Positions 32,436 to 40,092 of a stretch of 64,000 bases of DNA are shown here, piece after piece. This DNA is from Pseudomonas orientalis (GTDB lineage: Bacteria; Pseudomonadota; Gammaproteobacteria; Pseudomonadales; Pseudomonadaceae): NCBI RefSeq assembly GCF_002934065.1, contig NZ_CP018049.1, positions 5,268,501 to 5,332,500 of the forward strand. Direction: 5' to 3'. The notes below the pieces were generated by a model. The model saw nothing but the letters and a program-made list of their open reading frames with translations. It had not been told where the DNA came from and made no database searches. Made by a program: the position numbers and the translations under genes. Every line of letters starts with the position of its first letter. The first letter of the stretch is position 1.

Positions 32436-33381
32436 AAAAAACGGCTCGCGATTCCAGCGCTGGAAGAAGCCCCTGACCCTTGCGTTCTTTGTGCTGCTGA
32501 TCGTGTTGTTCACCTTGCTTGCACGACGCATCGACTGGAGCGAAGTGCTGCAGACGTTGAGCGAATTCAAGGTGCGCACCCTGCTGATCGCCGGCGCGCT
32601 GACGGTGTGCAGCTTTATTGTGTACGCCTGCTTCGACCTGATCGGCCGCACCTACATTCGCCAGCCCTTGCGCTGGAAGCAGATCCTGCCGGTGGGCATC
32701 ATCAGTTACGCGTTCAACCTCAACCTGAGCGCGTGGGTGGGCGGCATTGCCATGCGTTATCGGCTGTATTCGCGACTGGGGGTGAGCACCGGCAATATCG
32801 CCAAGATCCTGGGGCTGAGCCTGGCAACCAACTGGTTCGGCTATATGGCGATCTCGGGCGTGATCTTCAGCAGCGGCCTGGTCACCATGCCGCCGGGCTG
32901 GAAGGTCAGCACTACGGCATTGCAAGGCATCGGTGCGCTGTTGGTGCTGGCGAGCCTCGGTTACCTGGTGGCCTGCCAGTTTTCGAAAAAACGTGCGTGG
33001 ACGATTCGCGGCATGGAAATCAACCTGCCATCGCTGCGCATGGCGTGCTTGCAATTGATGTTGGGCGCATTGAACTGGTCGCTGATGGCGGCGGTGATTT
33101 TCACGCTGTTGCCGGCGAAACTGGATTATCCGCTGGTACTGGGGGTGCTGCTGATCAGCGCGATTGCCGGGGTGCTCACGCATATTCCAGCGGGCCTTGG
33201 GGTGCTGGAAGCGGTGTTTATCGGGCTGCTGCAGCATGAGGCGTCGCGCGGCAGTCTGCTGGCCGGGTTGATTGCCTATCGGGCGATCTATTTCATTTGC
33301 CCGTTGTTGATCGCGCTGGTGATGTATTTGGGGGTGGAAGCGAAGGCCAAGGCGTTGCGGGTGAAGAAGACACCCGCTTAG
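32425..33381 (+). CDS. ybhN: Lysylphosphatidylglycerol synthase TM-like protein (YbhN)
   Basis: This 318-residue integral membrane protein has about eight hydrophobic segments and the UPF0104/LPG_synthase_TM motifs: FNLNLSAWVGGIAMRYRLYSRLG, STGNIAKILGLSLATNWFG and AGVLTHIPAGLGVLEAVFIGLL. It lacks the soluble aminoacyl-transfer domain of MprF, so lipid lysylation is not expected; a lipid transport role is possible. The gene overlaps clsB by 11 bases and completes the ybhP-clsB-ybhN set. Confidence 0.9.
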   Translation: MTSEKNGSRFQRWKKPLTLAFFVLLIVLFTLLARRIDWSEVLQTLSEFKVRTLLIAGALTVCSFIVYACFDLIGRTYIRQPLRWKQILPVGIISYAFNLNLSAWVGGIAMRYRLYSRLGVSTGNIAKILGLSLATNWFGYMAISGVIFSSGLVTMPPGWKVSTTALQGIGALLVLASLGYLVACQFSKKRAWTIRGMEINLPSLRMACLQLMLGALNWSLMAAVIFTLLPAKLDYPLVLGVLLISAIAGVLTHIPAGLGVLEAVFIGLLQHEASRGSLLAGLIAYRAIYFICPLLIALVMYLGVEAKAKALRVKKTPA

Positions 33382-33385
33382 CGCA

Positions 33386-34141
33386 CTAGCGGGATTGAAT
33401 GATGCTCAGCCGTTCACCCACTACCATCTCGGTAATCCAGTCCACCAGGATCGAGGTGTAGGCCTGTTGCGACACCGGGTCGCTCAATGAATGGTCGGCG
33501 CCATCGATGATGCGGTGGGTCAGGGAATGGGTATTCTGGCAGGCCGCGCGGTAACTCATGATGGTGGCGTGGGGCACGTGGTCGTCGGTCTCCGACTCGA
33601 CGATCAGCACATCGCCGCTGAATTTGGCGCAGGCATGCAGGGCCCGGTTGGTTTCGGCCTGCACCAGCGTACTGCGGTAATCCATCAGGTCGGCTTTATC
33701 CAGGTCACGCTTGGGCTTGAGCCATTCCTGATCTCGGTACAGCGCAGGCACTCGCAACGCCAGCCAGCGCACCGGGCGCAATGAGGTGAGGATCGCCGCC
33801 AGGTAGCCCCCATAGCTGGTGCCCACCACCGCCACCGCCGAGGTGTCGATGGCGGGGTGAGACAACAGGCGGTCATAGGCGGCCAACAGGTCGCGCAGGT
33901 TGTCTTCACGGGTCACTCGCGAAAGCGGGATACCCGTGCCGGCATGGCCGCGCAGGTCGAAGGTCAGACACACGCAACCCAGCCCCGCGATGCCTTTGGC
34001 GCGCTCCAGGTCGCGCTCCTGGCTGCCGCCCCAACCGTGCACAAACAACACGCCCGGCACTTTGGATTTGGGGCTGAGGAAGGTCCCGCTCATCTGTTCG
34101 TCATCAATGTCGATTGCGATGCTCTCGCTTCTAGCCGTCAT
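33386..34141 (-). CDS. Alpha/beta hydrolase
   Basis: This 251-residue enzyme has an oxyanion-hole HGWGGSQERD near 35-44 and the nucleophile elbow GTSYGG with Ser109. An Asp in ESETDDHVPH and His in DGADHSLSD complete a triad. It resembles dienelactone-hydrolase/peptidase S9-like esterases with no signal peptide. The gene overlaps the DUF3182 gene by 11 bases, so the two are likely co-translated. The substrate is not evident. Confidence 0.86.
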   Translation of the reverse strand: MTARSESIAIDIDDEQMSGTFLSPKSKVPGVLFVHGWGGSQERDLERAKGIAGLGCVCLTFDLRGHAGTGIPLSRVTREDNLRDLLAAYDRLLSHPAIDTSAVAVVGTSYGGYLAAILTSLRPVRWLALRVPALYRDQEWLKPKRDLDKADLMDYRSTLVQAETNRALHACAKFSGDVLIVESETDDHVPHATIMSYRAACQNTHSLTHRIIDGADHSLSDPVSQQAYTSILVDWITEMVVGERLSIIQSR

Positions 34142-35240
34142 AAGCGTTAACCGTCACATATTTGAGGAGAAAGTCGCTGTTTTCAGCCGGGCCGCGGTAC
34201 ACCTCGATGGCGTCTGCCGGTAACGTCCGATCCACATAGGTTTCCACCGAGGCCACGCGGATCGCGCGCAAGCCGGGGTGGTTGACGAAGCTCTGCAGCG
34301 CCGCGACTTCCGCGCTGCTGGCCCCGCCCATGCGCCAGGACTGTTCGAGCACGCCACTGCGGCGTTGGCCGTCGCTGTCCAGCCCCTGGGCGATGTCGTA
34401 GTTGCGCCGCGAGGCATAGAAGCCGGGGTAGGCTTCATCGGCAGCCTTGTCGAAGACCTGCGCTTGCCTGACGGCTTCGCGTACATCGTCCGGCAGAGCC
34501 AGAGCGAGCAAGTCGTCGTAGCCACCGGGCACCACCAGCAGTTTGGAGCCGCCGTAGACCTCCTCGCCCTGCCCGTCCCGGGTCAGGTATTGCTCTCCGC
34601 AGTAACTGAAGACGTGATCGCCGATAAAGCTTTGGCCCACACTGTGAGTGACTACGTCCTGCAGGTCTTGTTCCAGCACCACCCCATCATTGAACATTGC
34701 GGCGGCTTCGGGACGCGCCAGCAGGGCATCGAATTCGTCGAGGCTGCGGATCACCTCTTGCCCGCGTCCCGCGCAGGCGTTTACGGGCTTCAAGCGAATC
34801 GGCCCGCTGTAGAGCAAACGGGTCGCGGCTGGCCGTGCGTCTTCCAGCGCAAAGACGCTCAAGCCATCAAGGACGACATCGCGCACGCGCTCGCAAAACA
34901 GCGGCGACCAACCCTCGGGCGCCTTGGCGTGGGGGCTTAACAGGCCATGAGTGATGGCTTTGGTGCAGATAAATGCATGGTCGACGTAGCCGCCCCACAG
35001 GTCCTGCGAGCCTTTGATATTGAGCGCCCTTGCCTGGGCTGGGCCCACAAGGGTTTGTGTGGGAAGTAGGTATATATCGCGGTCGGTGTGCTTCTGTGGA
35101 TCATAGCTGCCGCCGAACGTGAGCCCCAGTATCTGCGCCAGCCAACGCGCCAGGGCGCGATTGGTCTCCACTTCATGCTGGGGTGCGCCGCTGCGTGTTG
35201 AGTGAGAGAGCACCAGTTTTTTACGGAAAATCGGGGTCAT
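34131..35240 (-). CDS. DUF3182 family protein, ATP-grasp-like
   Basis: This 369-residue protein begins MTPIFRKKLVLSHSTRSGAPQHEVETN. It has glycine-rich and acidic segments reminiscent of ATP-grasp ligases (GPIRLKPVNACAGRGQEV, FNDGVVLEQDLQDV, VASVETYVDRTLPADAI), though I cannot confirm all metal ligands. The start at 35240 follows AGGGGG; the longer frame runs into promoter DNA. Coupling to an alpha/beta hydrolase suggests a ligase plus esterase pair acting on the same small molecule, which is inference only. Confidence 0.8.
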   Translation of the reverse strand: MTPIFRKKLVLSHSTRSGAPQHEVETNRALARWLAQILGLTFGGSYDPQKHTDRDIYLLPTQTLVGPAQARALNIKGSQDLWGGYVDHAFICTKAITHGLLSPHAKAPEGWSPLFCERVRDVVLDGLSVFALEDARPAATRLLYSGPIRLKPVNACAGRGQEVIRSLDEFDALLARPEAAAMFNDGVVLEQDLQDVVTHSVGQSFIGDHVFSYCGEQYLTRDGQGEEVYGGSKLLVVPGGYDDLLALALPDDVREAVRQAQVFDKAADEAYPGFYASRRNYDIAQGLDSDGQRRSGVLEQSWRMGGASSAEVAALQSFVNHPGLRAIRVASVETYVDRTLPADAIEVYRGPAENSDFLLKYVTVNAYDG

Positions 35241-35410
35241 GCGTCCCCCTTGGCATCCGGCCATGTGTGTAGCAAGAGCGTAGCAGGGATCAGGCCAAGG
35301 TCGCGCTGGATAAGATCTTTTTAAAATCAATCGGTTGCCGAAAATGCGATATCAGTTAGCCTGCGTCATTCTGCACGATGCCTATGGCAGCACGCGGCGT
35401 TCTGCACGAT

Positions 35411-36370
35411 TCACACGCCGAAACGGCTGCGGTAGTCACTGGGGGTCAGGCCCGTGATTTTCTTGAAAGTGGTGCGAAAGGCGCCGGGGTCCTGGTAGCC
35501 CACTGTCCATGCAATATGGTCAATGGTGCCATTGGTGAGCTCAAGCAGTTGCCGCGCCTTGCCCACGCGCAGGTGCTGACAGTACTCGGTCGGTTTCAAC
35601 CCGGTGGCGCTGCGAAAGCGGCGCAGGAAAGTACGTTCCTCCAGGCCCGCCTCTTGCGCCATGGCCGCGATGGACACCTCCACCGCGCCGCTGGCTTGCA
35701 GCCAATGCTGAACCTTTAGAATCGCAGCGTCGCCATGCCCGAAGATCGGCGCGAAGTTACTGGCGCATTGACTGGCGCTGTCACTGTGTTCAATCACCAG
35801 AAAACGCGCGGTATCGGCGGCGATGCTCGGCCCCAGCAAACGCTCGACCAGGCGCAGACCCAACTCGGACCAGGCCATCAGCCCGGCGGTGGTGATCAGG
35901 TCGCCGTCATCGACGATGGGTTTGTCCGCCTCCAGGCGTACGGCCGGATAGCGGGTGGCGAAGCTGGCGGCGGACGACCAGTGGGCGGTGGCGCGACGCC
36001 CGTTCAGCAAGCCGCTGCGCGCGAGCATGATCGAACCGATGCACACGCCTGCGAGCACCGTGCCTGCCGCGTGCTGCTGGCGCAGCCATTCGAGCAACGC
36101 GGGGGGCGTCTGCTCTTCACTGAAGTTGCCCACCGAGGGAGGCACCAGCACGGCAGCCATGGTCAGGTCGGCGCCAGGCTGGGTATCGAACACCCGCACA
36201 GGCGTGCCTTGCTTATCGACCTGCCAATGGCTGACCCGCAACGTCGGCAATTGCGCGGATGGGTGCTCAGCGACAATGCGATTGGCGACACCAAACAAAT
36301 CGGTCAAGCCATGCACGGCGGCCAATTGCGCGCCCGGGTAGATCAATATGCCCAGCTCAAACACGTCCAT
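35411..36370 (-). CDS. GlxA-type AraC-family transcriptional regulator
   Basis: This 319-residue protein joins a DJ-1/PfpI-like N-terminal domain (FELGILIYPGAQLAAVHGLTDLF, AGVCIGSIMLARSGLL with the elbow Cys, TTAGLMAWSELGLRLVERLLG) to a C-terminal AraC DNA-binding domain (SIAAMAQEAGLEERTFLRRF, GLKPTEYCQHLRVGKARQLLE). The ATG at 36370 begins the conserved part. It is transcribed divergently from the isochorismatase-like gene at 36467, the likeliest target. Its effector is unknown. Confidence 0.92.
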   Translation of the reverse strand: MDVFELGILIYPGAQLAAVHGLTDLFGVANRIVAEHPSAQLPTLRVSHWQVDKQGTPVRVFDTQPGADLTMAAVLVPPSVGNFSEEQTPPALLEWLRQQHAAGTVLAGVCIGSIMLARSGLLNGRRATAHWSSAASFATRYPAVRLEADKPIVDDGDLITTAGLMAWSELGLRLVERLLGPSIAADTARFLVIEHSDSASQCASNFAPIFGHGDAAILKVQHWLQASGAVEVSIAAMAQEAGLEERTFLRRFRSATGLKPTEYCQHLRVGKARQLLELTNGTIDHIAWTVGYQDPGAFRTTFKKITGLTPSDYRSRFGV

Positions 36371-36466
36371 TGTCAGTTTTCCCCCTGTTATTGTCGGTGC
36401 AGCCAATGTCCGGCGTCGGCGCCAGCTAAGATACTGGGCCCATCAACCCATTACGAGGCAACACAC

Positions 36467-37030
36467 ATGGCCAAGCAAGCACTCATCCTGATCGATATCC
36501 AGAACGACTACTTCCCCCACGGCAAGTGGCCGCTTGATGGCGTGGAGGCCGCTGCGGACAACGCTGCGCAGGTGCTGCAGGCTTTTCGTCAGGCGGGGGA
36601 TGCGGTGATCCATGTACGTCATGAGTTCGCAGGCGATGATGCGCCATTCTTCACGCCAGGCTCCGAAGGCGCGCACTTGCATGCCAAAGTGCTGAACCGG
36701 GATAACGAGCCGGTGGTGCTCAAGCACTTCGTGAATGCCTTTCGCCAGACCAACCTGCGCCAATTGCTGGAACAGCGCAGCATTACTGATGTGGTCGTGG
36801 TCGGCAGCATGAGCCATATGTGCATCGACGCCGTGGTGCGAGCAGCGGCGGACTTGGGCTACAAGGTCACGGTCATTCATGACGCGTGCGCTACCCGCGA
36901 CCAGGAATTCAATGGGCAGGTGATTCCCGCCGCGCAGGTGCATGGCGCGTACATGGCCGCGTTGGCCTTCGGCTATGCGAGTGTGGTGTCGACGGAAGAC
37001 TATTTGAAAGCCCAAGCGGCGGTGGCTTGA
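36467..37030 (+). CDS. Isochorismatase-like cysteine hydrolase
   Basis: This 187-residue protein shows the family triad: Asp in LILIDIQNDYF, Lys in LKHFVNAFRQTNL and Cys in VVVGSMSHMCIDAVVRAA. AADLGYKVTVIHDACATRD is the usual following strand. Members hydrolyse amides such as nicotinamide, carbamoyl sarcosine or isochorismate ether; no residue here picks one. The long upstream frame is not coding, because GAGG precedes the ATG at 36467 and MAKQALILIDIQND is the standard start. The divergent GlxA regulator probably controls it. Confidence 0.9.
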   Translation: MAKQALILIDIQNDYFPHGKWPLDGVEAAADNAAQVLQAFRQAGDAVIHVRHEFAGDDAPFFTPGSEGAHLHAKVLNRDNEPVVLKHFVNAFRQTNLRQLLEQRSITDVVVVGSMSHMCIDAVVRAAADLGYKVTVIHDACATRDQEFNGQVIPAAQVHGAYMAALAFGYASVVSTEDYLKAQAAVA

Positions 37031-37046
37031 CCGCCGCTCGGCGCGG

Positions 37047-37808
37047 TCAGCGCGTGGCGATGATAAACAGGCGCGGGAATGGCAGCAGTACCGTGCCATC
37101 CGCCAGGGCTGGATAAGCCTGGATGATCCGTGCCTGGTACGCCTGCAGGAAAGCGGCTTTTTCGTCGTCGCTCAGTGGCGCCAGGAAAGGCCGCAGCGCT
37201 GAACCCTTGAACCACTCCACCACTGCCCCGTGATCTGCCAACGGGTGGTGGTAGGTGGTACGCCAGACATCGACGGTGCTGCAATGCCGGTTCAGCAGTT
37301 CGAAGTAATAGCTCGCCGAATGCCGCTCGTTATGCTTGACCGCGCCGATCTTCGCGGCCCATGGCCCCTGCGCTGCGACCTCACGGGCGAGCCGGTGGGC
37401 AGGCTCGTCGAGGTTGTCCGGCGTCTGCACCGCCAACGTGCCGCCGGGGGTCAGTTGGTTGACCATGCGCGGATAGAGCGTGGCGTGGTCAGGCAGCCAT
37501 TGCAGGGACGCATTGGCGAGAATCACGTCGAACTGCTGCGCGGGCGCCCATGCGCCGATATCCGCCAGTTCGAAGCTCAAGGCCGGCAGGCGCTGGCGGG
37601 CGTCGCGCAGCATGTCATCGGAACTGTCCAAGCCGGTAATGTGGGCCTGTGCAAAACGCTCGGCCAACACCTGGGTGGAATTGCCGGGGCCACAGCCCAG
37701 ATCGACGGCCGTGGCCACATCGGTATTGGGAATCGCTGCCACCAGGTCGCGAACGGGACGCGTGCGTTGCTGCTCGAACATCGTGTACTGCTTGGCGGAC
37801 CATGTCAT
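37047..37808 (-). CDS. tam: Trans-aconitate 2-methyltransferase
   Basis: This 253-residue SAM-dependent methyltransferase begins MTWSAKQYTMFEQQRTRP, the Tam signature start. It has VDLGCGPGNSTQVLAERF as the SAM loop and GLDSSDDMLRDARQRLP, FDVILANASLQWLPDH and HHPLADHGAVVEWFKGSALRPFL further on. Tam methylates trans-aconitate, a damaging by-product of aconitase, at the 6-carboxyl. GGAGAACCC precedes the ATG, while the longer frame lacks support. It follows the 520-residue hypothetical gene on the same strand with a 56-bp gap. Confidence 0.93.
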   Translation of the reverse strand: MTWSAKQYTMFEQQRTRPVRDLVAAIPNTDVATAVDLGCGPGNSTQVLAERFAQAHITGLDSSDDMLRDARQRLPALSFELADIGAWAPAQQFDVILANASLQWLPDHATLYPRMVNQLTPGGTLAVQTPDNLDEPAHRLAREVAAQGPWAAKIGAVKHNERHSASYYFELLNRHCSTVDVWRTTYHHPLADHGAVVEWFKGSALRPFLAPLSDDEKAAFLQAYQARIIQAYPALADGTVLLPFPRLFIIATR

Positions 37809-37864
37809 TGAGGGTTCTCCATAAAAACAGGATTCCAGTAACGGCACCGAATTCAGCTGCCAGG

Positions 37865-39427
37865 CTAAAACATCCACCCGTCATCAGGGGCCTTGAAGAT
37901 CAAATAATCGCGTTCATATACAACCTTGATGCTCTGGGGTTCAAGGGCACCGGACAATGGCTGCTGATGTACATCCCCGTTTTTATCCGTCCACCGATAG
38001 AACGCAGTGCCCTGAGGTGAGATCTTTAAACTGACTTCCACCTGCTCTCCCAAGGCTTGCCTCTGAGTTGGCTCAAAGGCTTCGACAGGCAAGACCATAC
38101 GCAGGCTGGTGACGACCTCATCGCGATGAACCGTATTGAAAAAGCGTGCGAATGTATCCAAGCCTTTCGCTTGTTCCAGTTTGAATAAAACACTCAATAA
38201 CTGCGTATCTTCGAATAACCGCTCAAGAGGAAAATCGACCTGTGCGACCGAGCCGGAGGTGTGTGTGAATTGCAGAAAAAGTCCCGGCTTTGCGGAAATA
38301 CTTTCAAGCACGCCCAACCCCAGCCCATCAGCCATGGCCAAGGAGAGGTTCTCGGCAATCATTCGGCGAAGCTTTACCCGATCAGTCGGTGGGTTGGCTG
38401 GATCAAGATCGCCTATCGACTGGAAGTAAGGATGTGGCAGCAAGCTGATCCAGCCAGCAGCAATTGCGGTGCGCAACGTGATGCGCGCGGCTCGCGGCTG
38501 TTTTTCAAGCTGCTGCAAAAAGACCATCAGTGCAGGATTGAAAGGGTCGACTTTTGCCAGATATTGCACCACAGCCAAAGTGTGATCGGGCTCCTGAGCC
38601 GCCTCCAACTGCTCAAGCGCGTAGCGGTGGGCCAATGCGCCGCCTTCAGAATTCAGACGTTCATTCTGCAACATCTTGAAGGCCTGGAACCTGAAAGGCT
38701 GCGGCTGCTCGGCAGTCTTCAGAATGCCAATTGCGACGGGCTTCAACCCTTCATCGCGATCCATGATTTCGAGGATGTAGAGTTTACGATTGATATCGAA
38801 GTCAGCATCCAGAAAGAGCGCCCTCAGGCGCTGACTTACAGAGTCATTCCGCGCACCGAACGCCCAACCGCCACGAGCGACAGACAGCAGTTTTAGCGCA
38901 TCAAAAAAATCCGCGTTATCCGCGTCTCTGGATTCGATGATCGTCAGGAGGCGGTTTTGGTCGCCCTTTTTGAAATCCAGGTTCACCATCGACTCCCCGC
39001 GGGCTTTTCGTCGGGCCAATTGGATCATGTAGGAGTCGAGCAACGCGCGGGTACGGTACGCGTCCAGCGTCTTGCTGGCGATTGATGATTCGCTCTCCAA
39101 CGAGAGCCACGATTCAACACGCTGTTTCATCTGCGTTTCAAACGTTGTCTGCAAATTGCTGCTGATAAAATACGTCAGCGCGGACCCCGCCACCACGAGC
39201 ACCGAAATGATGAACGCGAGTGCCTGCGTCGCCCGGGTAATCGGTGCATTGGCTTGCTCGAGAATATCTTTACTCAGCTCGTATTTCAGATTGATCAATT
39301 GAGACGCCTGGTTCCTTTCCAGGCACTGGACCTTCTCAAGCAGCTCCTGAACGCGTTTTTCAGCATCCTGAATAGACTCTCGATATGATTCGAGGGCTTG
39401 GTCCGAAGCGGACGTATCAGTGCTCAC
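37865..39427 (-). CDS. Hypothetical coiled-coil membrane protein, unrecognised
   Basis: I do not recognise this 520-residue protein. Residues 10-60 (ALESYRESIQDAEKRVQELL) form a coiled coil. One membrane segment follows near 68-90 (AFIISVLVVAGSALTYFIS), then a long helical soluble region with repeat-like stretches between about 180 and 330, perhaps HEAT-like, and a C-terminal beta-rich part (VEVSLKISPQGTAFYRW). Translation starts at GTG with AGGAG seven bases upstream. It has more A/T-rich codons than the flanking tam and ssb genes, which suggests acquisition, and no family motif is visible. An effector or membrane-anchored sensor is conceivable but unsupported. Confidence 0.75.
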   Translation of the reverse strand: MSTDTSASDQALESYRESIQDAEKRVQELLEKVQCLERNQASQLINLKYELSKDILEQANAPITRATQALAFIISVLVVAGSALTYFISSNLQTTFETQMKQRVESWLSLESESSIASKTLDAYRTRALLDSYMIQLARRKARGESMVNLDFKKGDQNRLLTIIESRDADNADFFDALKLLSVARGGWAFGARNDSVSQRLRALFLDADFDINRKLYILEIMDRDEGLKPVAIGILKTAEQPQPFRFQAFKMLQNERLNSEGGALAHRYALEQLEAAQEPDHTLAVVQYLAKVDPFNPALMVFLQQLEKQPRAARITLRTAIAAGWISLLPHPYFQSIGDLDPANPPTDRVKLRRMIAENLSLAMADGLGLGVLESISAKPGLFLQFTHTSGSVAQVDFPLERLFEDTQLLSVLFKLEQAKGLDTFARFFNTVHRDEVVTSLRMVLPVEAFEPTQRQALGEQVEVSLKISPQGTAFYRWTDKNGDVHQQPLSGALEPQSIKVVYERDYLIFKAPDDGWMF

Positions 39428-39506
39428 GATTCAACTCCTGTTATGTCTTGCCATCCCCGACTCACCCGTCAGCGCCATGAATTGCCAGGCTGTATTTCAG
39501 GCAAAA

Positions 39507-39542
39507 ATAAAGCCCCGGTAAATAAACAGGGGCTTTATTTTT
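39507..39542 (-). terminator. Rho-independent terminator after ssb
   Basis: AATAAAGCCCC-GGTAAATAAACA-GGGGCTTTATT forms a stem of about ten pairs, with T-runs on both strands. It lies about 26 bases after the ssb stop in the direction of transcription and upstream of the 520-residue gene, which must have its own promoter or be reached by readthrough. Confidence 0.85.
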
Positions 39543-39567
39543 TGGCTAACCGTTGCGACGAGTTGGC

Positions 39568-40083
39568 CTAGAACGGGATATCGTCATCAAAGCTGTCGAA
39601 ATCCGGAGCCGGCTGCGGTGCGGCCTGTTGTGGCGCTGGACGCGACTCACGCTGAGGCTGCTGGCTTGGCTGCGGACGCGATTGCTGTGGACGCGGTGCC
39701 GAGTTGGACATGCCGCCCTGGCCCTGTTGGTCGCCCTGTGGACGGCCGCCCAGCAGTTGCATGGTGCCTTGCATATCGACCACGATTTCGGTGGTGTAAC
39801 GCTTGATGCCGTCTTTTTCCCACTCGCGGGTTTGCAGCTTGCCTTCGATGTAGACCTGCGAACCTTTGCGCAGGTACTCACCGGCGATCTCGGCCACTTT
39901 GCCGAACATCGACACACGGTGCCATTCGGTTTTCTCGACCTTCTGGCCGGTCTGCTTATCGGTCCACTGTTCGCTGGTCGCCAGACTCAGGTTGGTCACG
40001 GCATTACCGTTAGGCAGGTAGCGAACTTCGGGATCCTGGCCGCATGTACCGACCAATATGACTTTGTTAACCCCACGGGCCAT
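39568..40083 (-). CDS. ssb: Single-stranded DNA-binding protein
   Basis: This 171-residue SSB begins MARGVNKVILVGTCGQDPEVRYLPNG with an OB fold to about 110. A Gln/Pro-rich linker of low complexity follows, then the acidic tip DDDIPF that recruits replication and repair partners. The stop is followed by a terminator, and the MFS gene lies nine bases upstream on the same strand. In many gammaproteobacteria ssb is divergent from uvrA; here the MFS gene stands between them. Confidence 0.97.
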   Translation of the reverse strand: MARGVNKVILVGTCGQDPEVRYLPNGNAVTNLSLATSEQWTDKQTGQKVEKTEWHRVSMFGKVAEIAGEYLRKGSQVYIEGKLQTREWEKDGIKRYTTEIVVDMQGTMQLLGGRPQGDQQGQGGMSNSAPRPQQSRPQPSQQPQRESRPAPQQAAPQPAPDFDSFDDDIPF

Positions 40084-40092
40084 AACGTTCTC

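Noticed and set aside
35735..36466. Extended N-terminus of the isochorismatase-like protein
   Set aside because: The extension is antisense to the GlxA regulator and lacks family sequence.
36371..36466. Small gene between the GlxA regulator and the hydrolase
   Set aside because: Only a divergent promoter gap; no open frame with ribosome-binding site.
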